Shown here one piece after another: positions 1 to 9,500 of a DNA stretch of 64,000 nucleotides. Positions within the stretch are counted from its first letter, which is position 1; the number at the start of each line of letters is the position of its first letter. The stretch comes from Bacteroides sp. Its GTDB lineage: Bacteria > Bacteroidota > Bacteroidia > Bacteroidales > Bacteroidaceae. The position numbers and the translations under genes are program-made. Where the stretch lies: the NCBI GenBank assembly GCA_022648295.1, contig JALCME010000023.1, positions 19,279-83,278 of the forward strand, written 5' to 3'. Below the pieces are notes generated by a model. The model made no database searches and was not told the DNA's origin. It was given only the letters and a program-made list of their open reading frames with translations.

Positions 1-372
1 GTACTTTCTATACCATCCGTAGCCGGTATAGAAATCTTTCGACATGAAATAAGGCATACTGAAAGAGTGAGGTAATCCGATACTTTCCCAAGTATCGTCT
101 CTCATAGAAGGACTCTCTGCATATTGAAAATCTCCGCGTGCATACTTCCATTCACGGTTAAAGTTGACGGTTTCACGAGGTGAAGCTGTCTTTTTTGTCA
201 CTTTAAAGGTCGTTGCTTTTTCTATGTGTTGTGTATACGTCGTGCTTGTTGTTTGCTTCGGCTTTGACAATGCTTCTGCATACCCAGCTTCCGGCAACGT
301 TCGGTTATGAGCGGAAGTTCCCATGCATCCGATGATACAAAGTGAGGCAAAGATGTTTGTTCTGATATTCAT
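1..372 (-). CDS. Glycoside hydrolase family 2 protein, N-terminal part only (runs off the left edge)
   Basis: Not in the ORF track because it is open at the window edge. Reading the minus strand from the ATG at 372 gives 124 residues without a stop. The start is a signal sequence with a possible lipobox (CIIGC), then a low-complexity Thr/Lys linker, then FNREWKYARGDFQYA and DTWESIGLPHSF, the usual opening of the GH2 sugar-binding (jelly-roll) domain of Bacteroidota beta-galactosidase/beta-glucuronidase-type enzymes. The catalytic TIM barrel lies outside the window, so substrate cannot be inferred. It starts 50 bp after the stop of the GH28-like gene on the same strand, so the two are probably co-transcribed and act on the same glycan. 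GH2 family call is firm; specificity is open. Confidence 0.8.
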   Translation of the reverse strand, partial: MNIRTNIFASLCIIGCMGTSAHNRTLPEAGYAEALSKPKQTTSTTYTQHIEKATTFKVTKKTASPRETVNFNREWKYARGDFQYAESPSMRDDTWESIGLPHSFSMPYFMSKDFYTGYGWYRKY

Positions 373-422
373 GATCCGGTATATGTCTTTAAGTTATTTT
401 ATCCTCTCGGGAAAGATTATTT

Positions 423-1823
423 TCATTTGATATGAACTGTCCCTGTAAAGTCTTTCCTGTTGATGTTTAATTTTTGCAGTGTGGTGGCTTTTTTTCCGTT
501 AATATATATATTCTCAAAAGTGATGTCGTTTATGGCATGATTTGCGTCGTATCCTTCCATCAATGACGGGCTGGTATACTTGCCGGTGAAACTGATGTTG
601 CGGAAGGTGATGTTCTGTACTCCCCTTCCGGGACCGGTATTGTATTTTTTGTTGTACATCACTCGCAGATGAAACAATTGCCCTTCTTCGATGCGTTCTA
701 CCCGTATGTTGTCGAAAAGAATATTGCGTGCCAAATTATGATCACCTACATTAACTGCCATGCAACCCTGATAATCCGGGTCATCTTCATCGTGTTCCAG
801 AATATCAATGTTGCTAAAGTGCATGTTCTCCAATGTTTCACCTTCGGTTGAAGTATCTCCGTGGGTTCCTATATTAATAGGATGAGCAATATCTGCCCAT
901 AGCGTGGAATTGCGAACCACGATATCGTCCGTATTGCAATAAAAGTTCCAACGGTGTCCGTATACGGCTATACAGTCATCACTGTTGCGCATGAAAACAT
1001 CTTCCACAAGTGCATGCTTGGAACAAAAGAAATCCAGACCGTCTCCCCAGCCTTGATAACTGAATGATTTTATATTCTTCAATGTGATATTTTCCGATTG
1101 TCCTACAGTAGTGGTGTTGTATCGTGGGTTAACTACTGTGATGCCATCCACAAGAACATTTTTGGAATAGTTGATGGTGATTCCGTTGAAAGTTTCGAGC
1201 AACATGCCATGGCCCAGAATCTTTACATTCTCTACATGCTCACACAAGAGAGGTCCCTTTAATACAGCTCCCCCCTCCAGATATACTGTCGTGTTGGAAG
1301 GTATCTTGAAGCACTTTTCTATGGAGTCCGGTTCATGATAACCCGCTTCGAAGTACATTATACCCGGGGCTTTCTTATCCGGAACATTTGTTTCGATGGC
1401 ATTGGCAAATACATGCAAATTATGAAGTTTGTCGCCGTTGAACTCCACGGAAAGCTTTTGTGGTTTATCCAGCGTAAACAGCACGTAATTGCCGTCAACT
1501 GATGGCTTAATGCCTTTGGAAAGAGGGCGGATAGTAACGTCACGCACCTCGCCGTTATTTTTCTGTACCAGTATCTCTATTTTCCCATTGAAGTCAAACT
1601 GTACCATGGAGGCATCGGAACGTGTATCTGCATCCACCTTGACGTTGTATTCGTACAAATCCGTCCATTCTTTGCTTCCTGCCTGCCGTACCCTGACTGT
1701 GTAATCATCATTATGATGGGCATAATATAACTGTTTGGGTACTGAATAAGTAACAATCTGAGCCTCCAACGTGGCTATTGAGGCAAACAGCAACATTGCC
1801 GTTAGTTTCAATTTCTTCATCAT
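423..1823 (-). CDS. Secreted GH28-like right-handed beta-helix glycosidase
   Basis: 466 residues. A signal peptide ends at LEA|Q, so the mature protein probably begins with Gln. After a beta-sandwich-like N-terminal segment the protein is a pectin-lyase-type beta-helix with repeated NITLKNI/NILFDNI coils. Residues resembling the GH28 active site are visible: GWGDGLDF, NSDDCIAV and GTHGD, corresponding to the NTD, DD and GHG motifs; the RIK motif is not obvious. The family is therefore GH28-like, most likely hydrolysing an alpha-linked galacturonide or similar acidic sugar, but a related beta-helix family is possible. It lies downstream of the lyase gene beyond a terminator hairpin and has its own candidate -7 element; its leader forms a strong hairpin next to the start codon. 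It precedes a GH2 enzyme in the same operon. Confidence 0.75.
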   Translation of the reverse strand: MMKKLKLTAMLLFASIATLEAQIVTYSVPKQLYYAHHNDDYTVRVRQAGSKEWTDLYEYNVKVDADTRSDASMVQFDFNGKIEILVQKNNGEVRDVTIRPLSKGIKPSVDGNYVLFTLDKPQKLSVEFNGDKLHNLHVFANAIETNVPDKKAPGIMYFEAGYHEPDSIEKCFKIPSNTTVYLEGGAVLKGPLLCEHVENVKILGHGMLLETFNGITINYSKNVLVDGITVVNPRYNTTTVGQSENITLKNIKSFSYQGWGDGLDFFCSKHALVEDVFMRNSDDCIAVYGHRWNFYCNTDDIVVRNSTLWADIAHPINIGTHGDTSTEGETLENMHFSNIDILEHDEDDPDYQGCMAVNVGDHNLARNILFDNIRVERIEEGQLFHLRVMYNKKYNTGPGRGVQNITFRNISFTGKYTSPSLMEGYDANHAINDITFENIYINGKKATTLQKLNINRKDFTGTVHIK

Positions 1824-1830
1824 ATATAAG

Positions 1831-1864
1831 CTAGCTTTTCATACAGATACGTTTGAAAAGCTAG
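1831..1864 (-). promoter_or_regulatory. Leader hairpin immediately upstream of the GH28-like gene start
   Basis: A perfect 11-bp inverted repeat (CTAGCTTTTCA / TGAAAAGCTAG, 12-nt loop) ends 8 bp upstream of the ATG at 1823. In RNA the hairpin would cover or abut the ribosome-binding region, so it may modulate translation or stabilise the processed mRNA. No ligand or protein is implied by the sequence. Confidence 0.5.
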
Positions 1865-1958
1865 ATACTCCTAATGAGAAGGAGGATTTTCTCAATAAAA
1901 AGCGTTAAAAGAAGCTTTTATAAGATACTATTTAGAAACTATTTTCAGAACAGTAATG

Positions 1959-1966
1959 CAAATCTA
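1959..1966 (-). promoter_or_regulatory. Candidate -7 element of the GH28-like/GH2 operon
   Basis: On the minus strand TAGATTTG fits the Bacteroides -7 consensus TAnnTTTG. It lies between the terminator at 1981-2022 and the gene, which would give a leader of about 130 nt. No TTTG -33 box at the usual 19-21 bp spacing is seen. Confidence 0.4.
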
Positions 1967-1980
1967 CAGATTTAAAAACA

Positions 1981-2022
1981 AACGATGCCCGCAAAATTTC
2001 TTACGATTTTGCAGGCATCGTT
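1981..2022 (-). terminator. Rho-independent-type terminator after the alginate-lyase-like gene
   Basis: Inverted repeat AACGATGCCCGCAAAAT / ATTTTGCAGGCATCGTT (17 bp, one mismatch) with an 8-nt loop, followed on the minus strand by TGTTTTTAAA. It closes the ECF1-SusC1 operon. Its core GATTTTGCAGGCAT recurs in the terminator at 10534-10570. Confidence 0.75.
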
Positions 2023-2065
2023 GATTTAATTGGGAGTGCTTTTCCCTGATGTTTATGAAAATATT

Positions 2066-3283
2066 CTATTCATCAATATCTCCGTCACAGAATTGAAATG
2101 TTCCATAGCCAATATTATCGCTGTCATATTTTTCAATGGGCTGTTTGTCTAATGCTACTTCTTTGGTATATGGCATACTTAAACCTTTACGTGTAACATA
2201 ATGGTTGTATGCTATTGCATATATCGCTCTGAAGGTTCCGCGGCTTCCTGTGCCGATTGTGCTCCAATTACTATATTTGCCTGTGATGTCTTTCCATTGT
2301 TTAAATGGCACATCATATCCCAAATTGTATTTTGCAGAATATTCATATCCTTTCAGCAGACGATTATCCAAGGCACTATATAAGTCATTTCCTTGTTGAT
2401 ACGCCAATTCACAAATTGTGGCCAAGCCACCAAGTCCTAATTGTGTATGTCCCTGATCACGTCCACTCTCTTGGCATTGTCCTGTTTCTCCATCAAGGTA
2501 ATGGCTGATAGTTCCGTTGTCATCGCCATAAAGATAAAATTTGATTCCTTTCTTATACATATCTATATCATCCCATAAAATCGCAGCTGCCATATATGCT
2601 TTCGTTACAATGATCCCCCAGTTGCCGTTGGTATATGCAGGTGTATTATAAAACTTTTCCAATACTGGGAGAAAGATGTTTTTGAGCATTGCGTTGATTT
2701 TATCCAAGTCTTCTTTAGACATTTTATCATAGGTGTGGCTCAACATTTCTGTAGCATAAATAATTTGAAAGCCTTGTAGTCCTGCGAGCAAAGGAGCATC
2801 ATTGGTTGATGGTATCTCTTTTAATTTATCTGCATATTTCACTAATATTTCTATCCCTTTTTTAGCATGTGCTTCATCTTTTGTAACGGCATACATGAGG
2901 GCATTTAAGTATGCTGCGGCAAAATCGGCTTCAAAACCGTTTTTAGTCCATGCATAGTCACCGTCTCTCGAAATGATTTCATAAGGTCCTTGCATGGAAT
3001 AAGTTGATTTTGCCAGGTTGTTGCTCTTCATTTCCAGATAAGTTTGATATGCCGGATCATTGGCGTCTGCACGTTTTACAATAGTCTGCATCCGTTTAAT
3101 ACTTTTTGCGGTATGTAAGATTCCCGGATGTTCCAATGAGGGAGTGTATTGATCACCAATGACATTGTCCCATGAGTCTATATCAGTTGTTCCATCTTTT
3201 ATTTCACTTGAGCATGAAATAAATAGAACAGAAGCTAATATCGTATAAATGTATATGATTTCTTTTTTCATTTTCATTTTCAA
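2066..3283 (-). CDS. Alginate-lyase-superfamily (PF05426-type) lipoprotein, probable polysaccharide lyase
   Basis: 405 residues with a lipoprotein signal (VLFISCSS). The body is an alpha/alpha-barrel protein of the alginate lyase fold: HPGILHTAKSIKRMQ near residue 50, the YTNGNWG segment mid-protein, and the well conserved ESGRDQGHTQLGLGGL stretch, all typical of Bacteroidota members annotated as alginate lyase or PL38-type lyases. Predicted role is beta-elimination of a uronic-acid-containing polysaccharide in the periplasm or at the surface; alginate itself is only one option, and glucuronan or another glucuronate polymer would fit equally. Last gene of the ECF1-SusC1-SusD1-Big2 operon, with a 111-bp gap before it and a terminator after it. 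Start chosen as the first of three closely spaced ATGs (MKMKMKK). Confidence 0.75.
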   Translation of the reverse strand: MKMKMKKEIIYIYTILASVLFISCSSEIKDGTTDIDSWDNVIGDQYTPSLEHPGILHTAKSIKRMQTIVKRADANDPAYQTYLEMKSNNLAKSTYSMQGPYEIISRDGDYAWTKNGFEADFAAAYLNALMYAVTKDEAHAKKGIEILVKYADKLKEIPSTNDAPLLAGLQGFQIIYATEMLSHTYDKMSKEDLDKINAMLKNIFLPVLEKFYNTPAYTNGNWGIIVTKAYMAAAILWDDIDMYKKGIKFYLYGDDNGTISHYLDGETGQCQESGRDQGHTQLGLGGLATICELAYQQGNDLYSALDNRLLKGYEYSAKYNLGYDVPFKQWKDITGKYSNWSTIGTGSRGTFRAIYAIAYNHYVTRKGLSMPYTKEVALDKQPIEKYDSDNIGYGTFQFCDGDIDE

Positions 3284-3394
3284 TTATAATTGTAAAGTAT
3301 GAAGGTATACCAAAAGTCTGAATTCGTTCTTGCAATAATCACTGTGAAGAGCAAGCAATTAAAAATGAGACTGCTGGCATATCTTTGTCTCTTT

Positions 3395-4798
3395 TTATTC
3401 TTTATTTAAGAAGTCTTCCAAATCTGTTAAATTCTTAAATGTTCTACACCAATATATTTCATATACTCCATCTTCAGAGTTTGCAGCTGGGATATCCGCT
3501 ATTTTAATTTGATATGTTTTAAATTCAGTTAAGCCTGTTTTTGGCATTTTCCCATTCCAGCCTTGTGACATATCAAAATATAGGACTCTTTTCGCATCTT
3601 TTGACGTTAATTCTGTATTTGGGACATAGCCACCACTGACAGAACCGTCGGAAGCAACGGCATCCAGAGTATTTCTTCCACCTTTGGGAACTGTGCACTT
3701 TATTGCAAGAATGGGATATAAACCGGCATGGAAAGATTTTGGAGAACCATTATATTGGAAATCTCCACGCCAACTTCCGTTGCCTTGTTTCTTCATATTG
3801 ACTACCATCTTACCGTCTTCAATTTTGTATGTGGTTCCGCTTGTTGATATTTTCCATCCATTGAAACCGTCTGTAGCATCCCATTTGTACCAGCCTGCCG
3901 GAATGTTGATTGTAACTGAAGCCTGGCTACCGTTGCTTTTGCAAGTGGCTGTTATCGTGACTATCCCAAATCCTGTGGGTGTGATAACACCTTTGTCGAC
4001 CTTTGCAATATTTCCATCGCTTGAAGTCCAATCGACAGATCCCAATGTTCCATTCTCTGGAGTATAGGTTACATTGAGCGTTACGGGCTGATTCATGCAG
4101 AGAGGTTCGTCGTATGGTTGTATTGTAACACTGTTTACTGCGATGTATTCTTTAATCAGCAGATCATAGTGAGCTTTAACTCCACTATTGTCATGAGTAT
4201 AGGCTGTTATAGTTACGTTACCGGGTTTTATTCCCGAAACAAGCCCTGTCTCAGATACAGTGGCAATGGATTTATCACTGCTTTCCCAAGTCAAATAATC
4301 ATAGGTATGATTTTCTGGTAAAATATTATAGTTGAGTTGTAGCTTATCTGTTGCATAAATTTCAGTTTCTGTATTGATGAATTTTATGGTAGTTGCTTTT
4401 GTTATTTCTGGAATGACATGTACTTTGACCGATTTTATTGCATCATCGGGACCAAAGCCTATTGCTGGTGATACGGTAATGATGGCATCGCCTGCATTTA
4501 TTCCTGTTACAATTCCATCTTGGGTAACAGTAGCTATTGATTCGTCGGACGATGTCCATAGAACTTCCGGATTTGTAGGATTCTCAGGGGATATGCTATA
4601 TACCAAGGCTGAATCCATTCCTATAGCTAAGGGAAGAGTGGATGATACGTCCAATTTGATAGATGTAATCAATTGATTCTCTGATCCCGGTGTAGTAAAT
4701 ACTTTGTCTTTGTCGCAAGAAGACAAACTTAAAAGACCTATGCCTACTAAAGCATTACATATAGATAGTAATCTGTTTTTATATAAATATTGCTTCAT
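3395..4798 (-). CDS. Big2-domain lipoprotein in the SusE/F position, probable surface glycan-binding protein
   Basis: 467 residues from the preferred start at 4798 (MKQYLYKN); the track start at 4822 adds eight residues before the signal peptide and lies four bases after the SusD stop. Lipobox LSLSSC. Three bacterial Ig-like group 2 repeats follow, each with a W(T/E)SSD(E/K/G).IA.V signature and a (G)I..G...IT strand, at about residues 40-110, 120-190 and 200-285. The C-terminal 150 residues form a different module (SWRGDFQY, GWNGKMPKTGL) resembling DUF4979-type carbohydrate-binding domains, a recollection that needs a profile search. Position directly after SusD is typical of surface glycan-binding proteins that hold substrate near the SusCD transporter. 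No catalytic motif seen. Confidence 0.7.
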   Translation of the reverse strand: MKQYLYKNRLLSICNALVGIGLLSLSSCDKDKVFTTPGSENQLITSIKLDVSSTLPLAIGMDSALVYSISPENPTNPEVLWTSSDESIATVTQDGIVTGINAGDAIITVSPAIGFGPDDAIKSVKVHVIPEITKATTIKFINTETEIYATDKLQLNYNILPENHTYDYLTWESSDKSIATVSETGLVSGIKPGNVTITAYTHDNSGVKAHYDLLIKEYIAVNSVTIQPYDEPLCMNQPVTLNVTYTPENGTLGSVDWTSSDGNIAKVDKGVITPTGFGIVTITATCKSNGSQASVTINIPAGWYKWDATDGFNGWKISTSGTTYKIEDGKMVVNMKKQGNGSWRGDFQYNGSPKSFHAGLYPILAIKCTVPKGGRNTLDAVASDGSVSGGYVPNTELTSKDAKRVLYFDMSQGWNGKMPKTGLTEFKTYQIKIADIPAANSEDGVYEIYWCRTFKNLTDLEDFLNKE

Positions 4799-4825
4799 AA
4801 TTACTTTTTTATTTGAAAACATAAA

Positions 4826-6541
4826 TTAATTTTCCCATCCCGGATTTTGTTTCAAATTAGGATTAAGGCGTAATTGATCACTCGGTAATGGCAATAGGTA
4901 GTTTTTATCCGTCCATTTACGACTGGTCTCTATAATTAAGAAACCATCTGAATTTTTGGGATAACTTGCTTTCGAATAAACCGTTTGATATTCTGTTCCT
5001 GTCCATTTCACTCCGAGAAAATCTTGTGGCATTTCTGTTTCCGCAGTTTTCCATCTTTTCAAATCATCAATTCTGAATCCTTCGTTATACAGTTCAATAG
5101 TGCGTTCACGACGAATTTCAGTACGCATATCCAGTCCATTAGTGCTTGCAAATTCGTTTGAGAGTTTAGGCATCCCTGCATTTATGCGACAACGAACTAA
5201 ATTCAGAGATATATCCAAGTCTTCATTGGTTATTGCATTATCTCGTTCGTAAATGGCTTCTGCATAGTTTAGCAGGACTTCTGCATAGCGTATGATCGGG
5301 TAGTCATAACCTTCGTAATTTGTATTTACTGCACGCTCGCAAGCCCATTTCTGATTGTTGTACCCACTACCACTACTTGGCTTTAAATTTGTGACAGATG
5401 CAGAAGCCAGATCTGCGGCATCGCCCGTCCAATTTACACGCGGTTTCTCATTACTCCAAAAGTTGTCGTGGGGTTTTGCCAGTGTATAACGTATGCGGTT
5501 GTCTCTGCTTTGGAATTCACTGTCTATTTTATCGTAGCCTTTGAATAGTTTCGACTTTTCAATGGGCAATCCATCTTGACAAAGATACATGGACGCAAAT
5601 TTATGAGAGATCCATTGTACGTTGATTAAAGACTCTTTGGTAATGTTCTTACCGATTGGTGAAAGGACTTCGTCATGTCTACGTGAAAAAATATATTCTT
5701 TATTTGAATTTTTTATTAATCCGGCAGGATTTGATTTTACATCTTCCAATATGAACATATATTTTTGTGCACTGTCTCCCAAGATTGCCGGTTGAAATAG
5801 CTCAAACTTCTTGCTGTCAATGACCTCTTTTGCAGCTTTTGCTGCTATGCCAAGTAGTTCTTTTCCACGGCTTTCATCCCCTCTGAATTTTTGCCATGTA
5901 CCTTCATATAGGGCTACTCTTGATAAAAGAGCCCATGCTCCTTCGCTACCAATGCGTCCATTTTCCACTTCTGATGTATTGGGTAACTTTGATGCGGCAT
6001 CTTTCAAATCATCAATAATAAAATCAATAACTTCACTCCGGTCATTACGGGCTATTTTCATTTCTGGATCAGTAACATCTAAAGGCTTTTTCACGATAAT
6101 GGCATCTCCAAAAAGTTGCACTAAATCGAAATAGCAATATGCTCGAAAGAATTTTGCTTCACCTATATATTGAGTGATTTCGCTTTGATTGGCATAATTC
6201 TCTGAATTTTGCAACAGCAAGTTCGTCCTTCTTATTCGTTTGTATGCATCGGTATAGTTGCCATCTGAAGTAGTAAGACTGTTGGTCCCTTTTCTAAATA
6301 GATTTCCCGGATCATTGCCATCCAACAGTATATCAGAACGCTTGTCTGAATGTGGGGCATCATATACGCTACTCGAGAAATCGCGAGTCCAACCATAAAA
6401 CTGATTGGCAAATAATTTATAATCGTTCTCTGAACTCCAAATATTGGTTTCAGCCAATTGATCTTGAGGATCCAAGTTCAAACATGAATTGAATATGAGC
6501 CCGGTAATTAATATAAAAAAATATTTTATTTTAAGTTTCAT
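4826..6541 (-). CDS. RagB/SusD family nutrient-uptake outer-membrane lipoprotein (SusD1)
   Basis: 571 residues, lipobox LIFNSC. It has the SusD pattern: an N-terminal region with LDPQDQLAETNIWSSENDYKLF, TPR-like helices including GEAKFFRAYCYFDLVQLFGD (the conserved R.Y.Y..L...GD segment), and the C-terminal signature with ERTIELYNEGFRIDDLKRWK and LLPLPSDQLRLNPNLKQNPGW. SusD proteins cap the SusC barrel and bind the imported oligosaccharide. It starts 12 bp after the SusC1 stop, so translation is probably coupled. The glycan is unknown; the linked lyase and GH28-like enzyme suggest a uronic-acid-containing polymer. Confidence 0.95.
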   Translation of the reverse strand: MKLKIKYFFILITGLIFNSCLNLDPQDQLAETNIWSSENDYKLFANQFYGWTRDFSSSVYDAPHSDKRSDILLDGNDPGNLFRKGTNSLTTSDGNYTDAYKRIRRTNLLLQNSENYANQSEITQYIGEAKFFRAYCYFDLVQLFGDAIIVKKPLDVTDPEMKIARNDRSEVIDFIIDDLKDAASKLPNTSEVENGRIGSEGAWALLSRVALYEGTWQKFRGDESRGKELLGIAAKAAKEVIDSKKFELFQPAILGDSAQKYMFILEDVKSNPAGLIKNSNKEYIFSRRHDEVLSPIGKNITKESLINVQWISHKFASMYLCQDGLPIEKSKLFKGYDKIDSEFQSRDNRIRYTLAKPHDNFWSNEKPRVNWTGDAADLASASVTNLKPSSGSGYNNQKWACERAVNTNYEGYDYPIIRYAEVLLNYAEAIYERDNAITNEDLDISLNLVRCRINAGMPKLSNEFASTNGLDMRTEIRRERTIELYNEGFRIDDLKRWKTAETEMPQDFLGVKWTGTEYQTVYSKASYPKNSDGFLIIETSRKWTDKNYLLPLPSDQLRLNPNLKQNPGWEN

Positions 6542-6553
6542 AATTCTCTAATA

Positions 6554-9500
6554 TTAAAAGGTTATGTCTGCTCCAAAAGTAAGAGTACGTGTGAAAGGAT
6601 AGCGTGATGTTGTAGATACTTTGCGGGTAGCTTCTGGGTCCCAACCATCGTGAATATTACTATGTTCCCATAAATCTTGCCCGGATACATACACATGTAT
6701 TTTACTTAATACGCGTGTTTTTGCCAACCAATTAGTTGGTAAAGTATAGCCTAATGTTATATTCTTTAATCTTAAATATGAACCATCTTCAACCGACCAT
6801 GACGAACTTTGATAGTTGTAATTGTTTATGGAGCTATTATTAGTATATGATGGATAATAGGCGTTGGGAGTTTCTGAACTCCATATGTTGTTTACCGACT
6901 GATTGGTAGAGTTTTGGTAAGCAGCATACATTGGGACTCTCCATGTTCCTTCTCGTAAGATGGTGCGCTTGCCAACTCCTTGAAGAACAAATGAAAAATC
7001 TATTCCTTCGAATTCAAGGCCGCCATTGAAGGAGAACTGTATTTTTGGATCATCGGTTCCTAAATATACATAATCTTCTTCGGTTAACTTGCCATCATGG
7101 TTGACATCTTCAAACATATTGTCACCTAAACGCAGACTACTGATAGAGCCTATAGTACTATTTGCTGTATCTCTCTCTTTATATTTGTCCAATTGTTCTT
7201 GAGTTTGAATCTTACCGCAATAGCGTAACCCAAAAACTGAATTTAATGGATATCCTTCACGGTTGGATACCACTCCGTTTGTCTTGGATGCATCGCCTCC
7301 ATTATCAACCAATTCATTCGTGGCGTAAGTAAAGGTTCCACCTATGTGATAGCTTACCTTATCGATTTTGTCAGTCCAGTTGATGTTGCCTTCCCAACCA
7401 TTTGCTTTGAACTTTCCTTTATTGGTTGTTGGAGCTGCATCTCCAAGAACGCCGGGATATGTAATATCAATAAGCATGTTGTTGCATTTTTTCATAAAGA
7501 GCTCAACTGTACCTGTCAGATGACTGTCTATTAGTCCGAAATCAAGTCCGATATTATAATTATGTATACGCTCCCATGTACGATCCATACTGATTAATTT
7601 ACCATTAGTCTCAATGTAAGAAGCTTTATTATTTCCAATTAAGGCTCCTGAATTGGATTTAAAGTTATAAAGTTGAATTCCGTCATACCGATCAATTCCG
7701 CTTTGATTACCTACATTTCCATAAGATAGCCTCAGTTTAAGGTCATTTATGAATTTTATGTTTTTCATAAAAGCTTCTTCAGTAATGCGCCATCCTCCGG
7801 ATACACCCCAGAATGCAGCCCAACGATTTTTTGGACGAAATTTGGAAGAACCATCGTAACGTGCCAATCCCTCAAATAGATATTTTGATTTATATGCATA
7901 ATTGAGACGTCCGTAGTAAGACATTACAGCTTCATGCCATTTTTCTGCTTTATCAATACTAATTTGTCCGGAACCATTTATGGTTTCCAAGCTGGATAGA
8001 ATATTCTTTGCCAAAGTTGAAGCATAATCATATTCTTTTAAATTGTATTGGCTTCCTATCATGACTTTGAGGTCATGATCTTCAGCAAAAGTATGATGCC
8101 AATCCATGTAGCCGGATATAGAATAAAAATCTGTTCTGGCAGAGGATTTCGTATATGAACTTTCTTCCTGCTTCGGTAAAGTTCTAACTACACGGTTACC
8201 GGCATAATTATACCAGTCAATTGCGTTTGATTGCTTGTCGCGTATTGCGGTGGATGTATTATATCCGGCTGTTACTACAGCATTCAACTCTTTAGTGAGA
8301 GCATATTTGAAAGTTTCACTAATATTGATGGCTGAAACCTTTAATTTATTGTCTCCACCAAGTTCACAATACCAATTGGGAGCTCCCCAAGTACCCCATG
8401 CATAAGGTTTTCCATTGGCTGTTGCTGAAGGAAATCCCGGTTGCTGTGTTGCAGTGGATAAAGCAGAACCTATTTGAGTCGGTGCAACTTGATCTTGACG
8501 ATTATAGGCCACAACAGATTCGATACTGAATGCATCTGTTAATTTGAATGTATTGGAGAGGCGAAAGTTATAGCGTTGATTATTATTGTTGCCCCATCTT
8601 AAATTACTGCCATCATACATGTATCCCAGAGAGAGACGATATAATGATTTGTCGGTTCCTCCAGACACACTCAATTCATGTTGGTTAGAGGATGCGGTGC
8701 CCCACATAATATTATTCCAATCTGTATCAAAAAATACGAAGTCGGCAACATCATTGAAGTTTGTTGGGATTGGATTCTGGCTATGATCTAAATCTATATA
8801 ATGCCCTTTATTTGCCAAGGCTAATTTGGCGAATTTCATCCATGTTTCACTGTCGGTATAACCATCATTGGTACGTGCTTGTATTACCGCATTAGCCCAT
8901 TGATCAAGGTTCATCTGGGTGGGGGAAAGGCCTACAAACTTGGCTGAGATTGAACCGCTGTACTCAACCCGAGTTTTTCCTTCTTTCGCTTTTTTTGTTT
9001 GCACCAATATTACTCCTCCTGCAGCTTTGCTACCATATATAGATGCTGAGGCATCTTTTAAGAAGTTGATTGACTCAATATCAGATGGATTTAATAGACG
9101 TAACTCATTTACACTTTCGTATTCTACTCCGTCAATAATAATGAGTGGGCTTGTAGAATTCTTGGAAACAGCTCCACGCAAGCTCATACTCCAACTTTCA
9201 TCTCCCGGAGCAGCAGATGATCTGGTTATGATAACTCCCGGAACCTGACCTTGCAGAGCCTGAACAGGACTTGATAATGTCCCCTTGTTTTCCATAATCT
9301 TGTCATCAACTACGGTGACCGATCCTGTCATCGTGGCCTTTTTCTGAGTGCCATACCCCACTACTACTACTTCGTCCAGAAGTTCACTGTCTTCTATCAT
9401 TGTGATTTTGAGAGAGTTCCTTCCGCTCACGGGTACTTCTTGCGTTTTATAACCTATATAGGAAATCACCAAAATACTTTTGAAAGAGGTGTTTACGGAG

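Noticed and set aside
3363-3372. TGAGACT match upstream of the alginate-lyase-like gene
   Set aside because: Only the 7-mer with an A-rich flank matches the shared operator; a 7-mer is expected several times by chance in 64 kb and there is no second site or clear -7 box.
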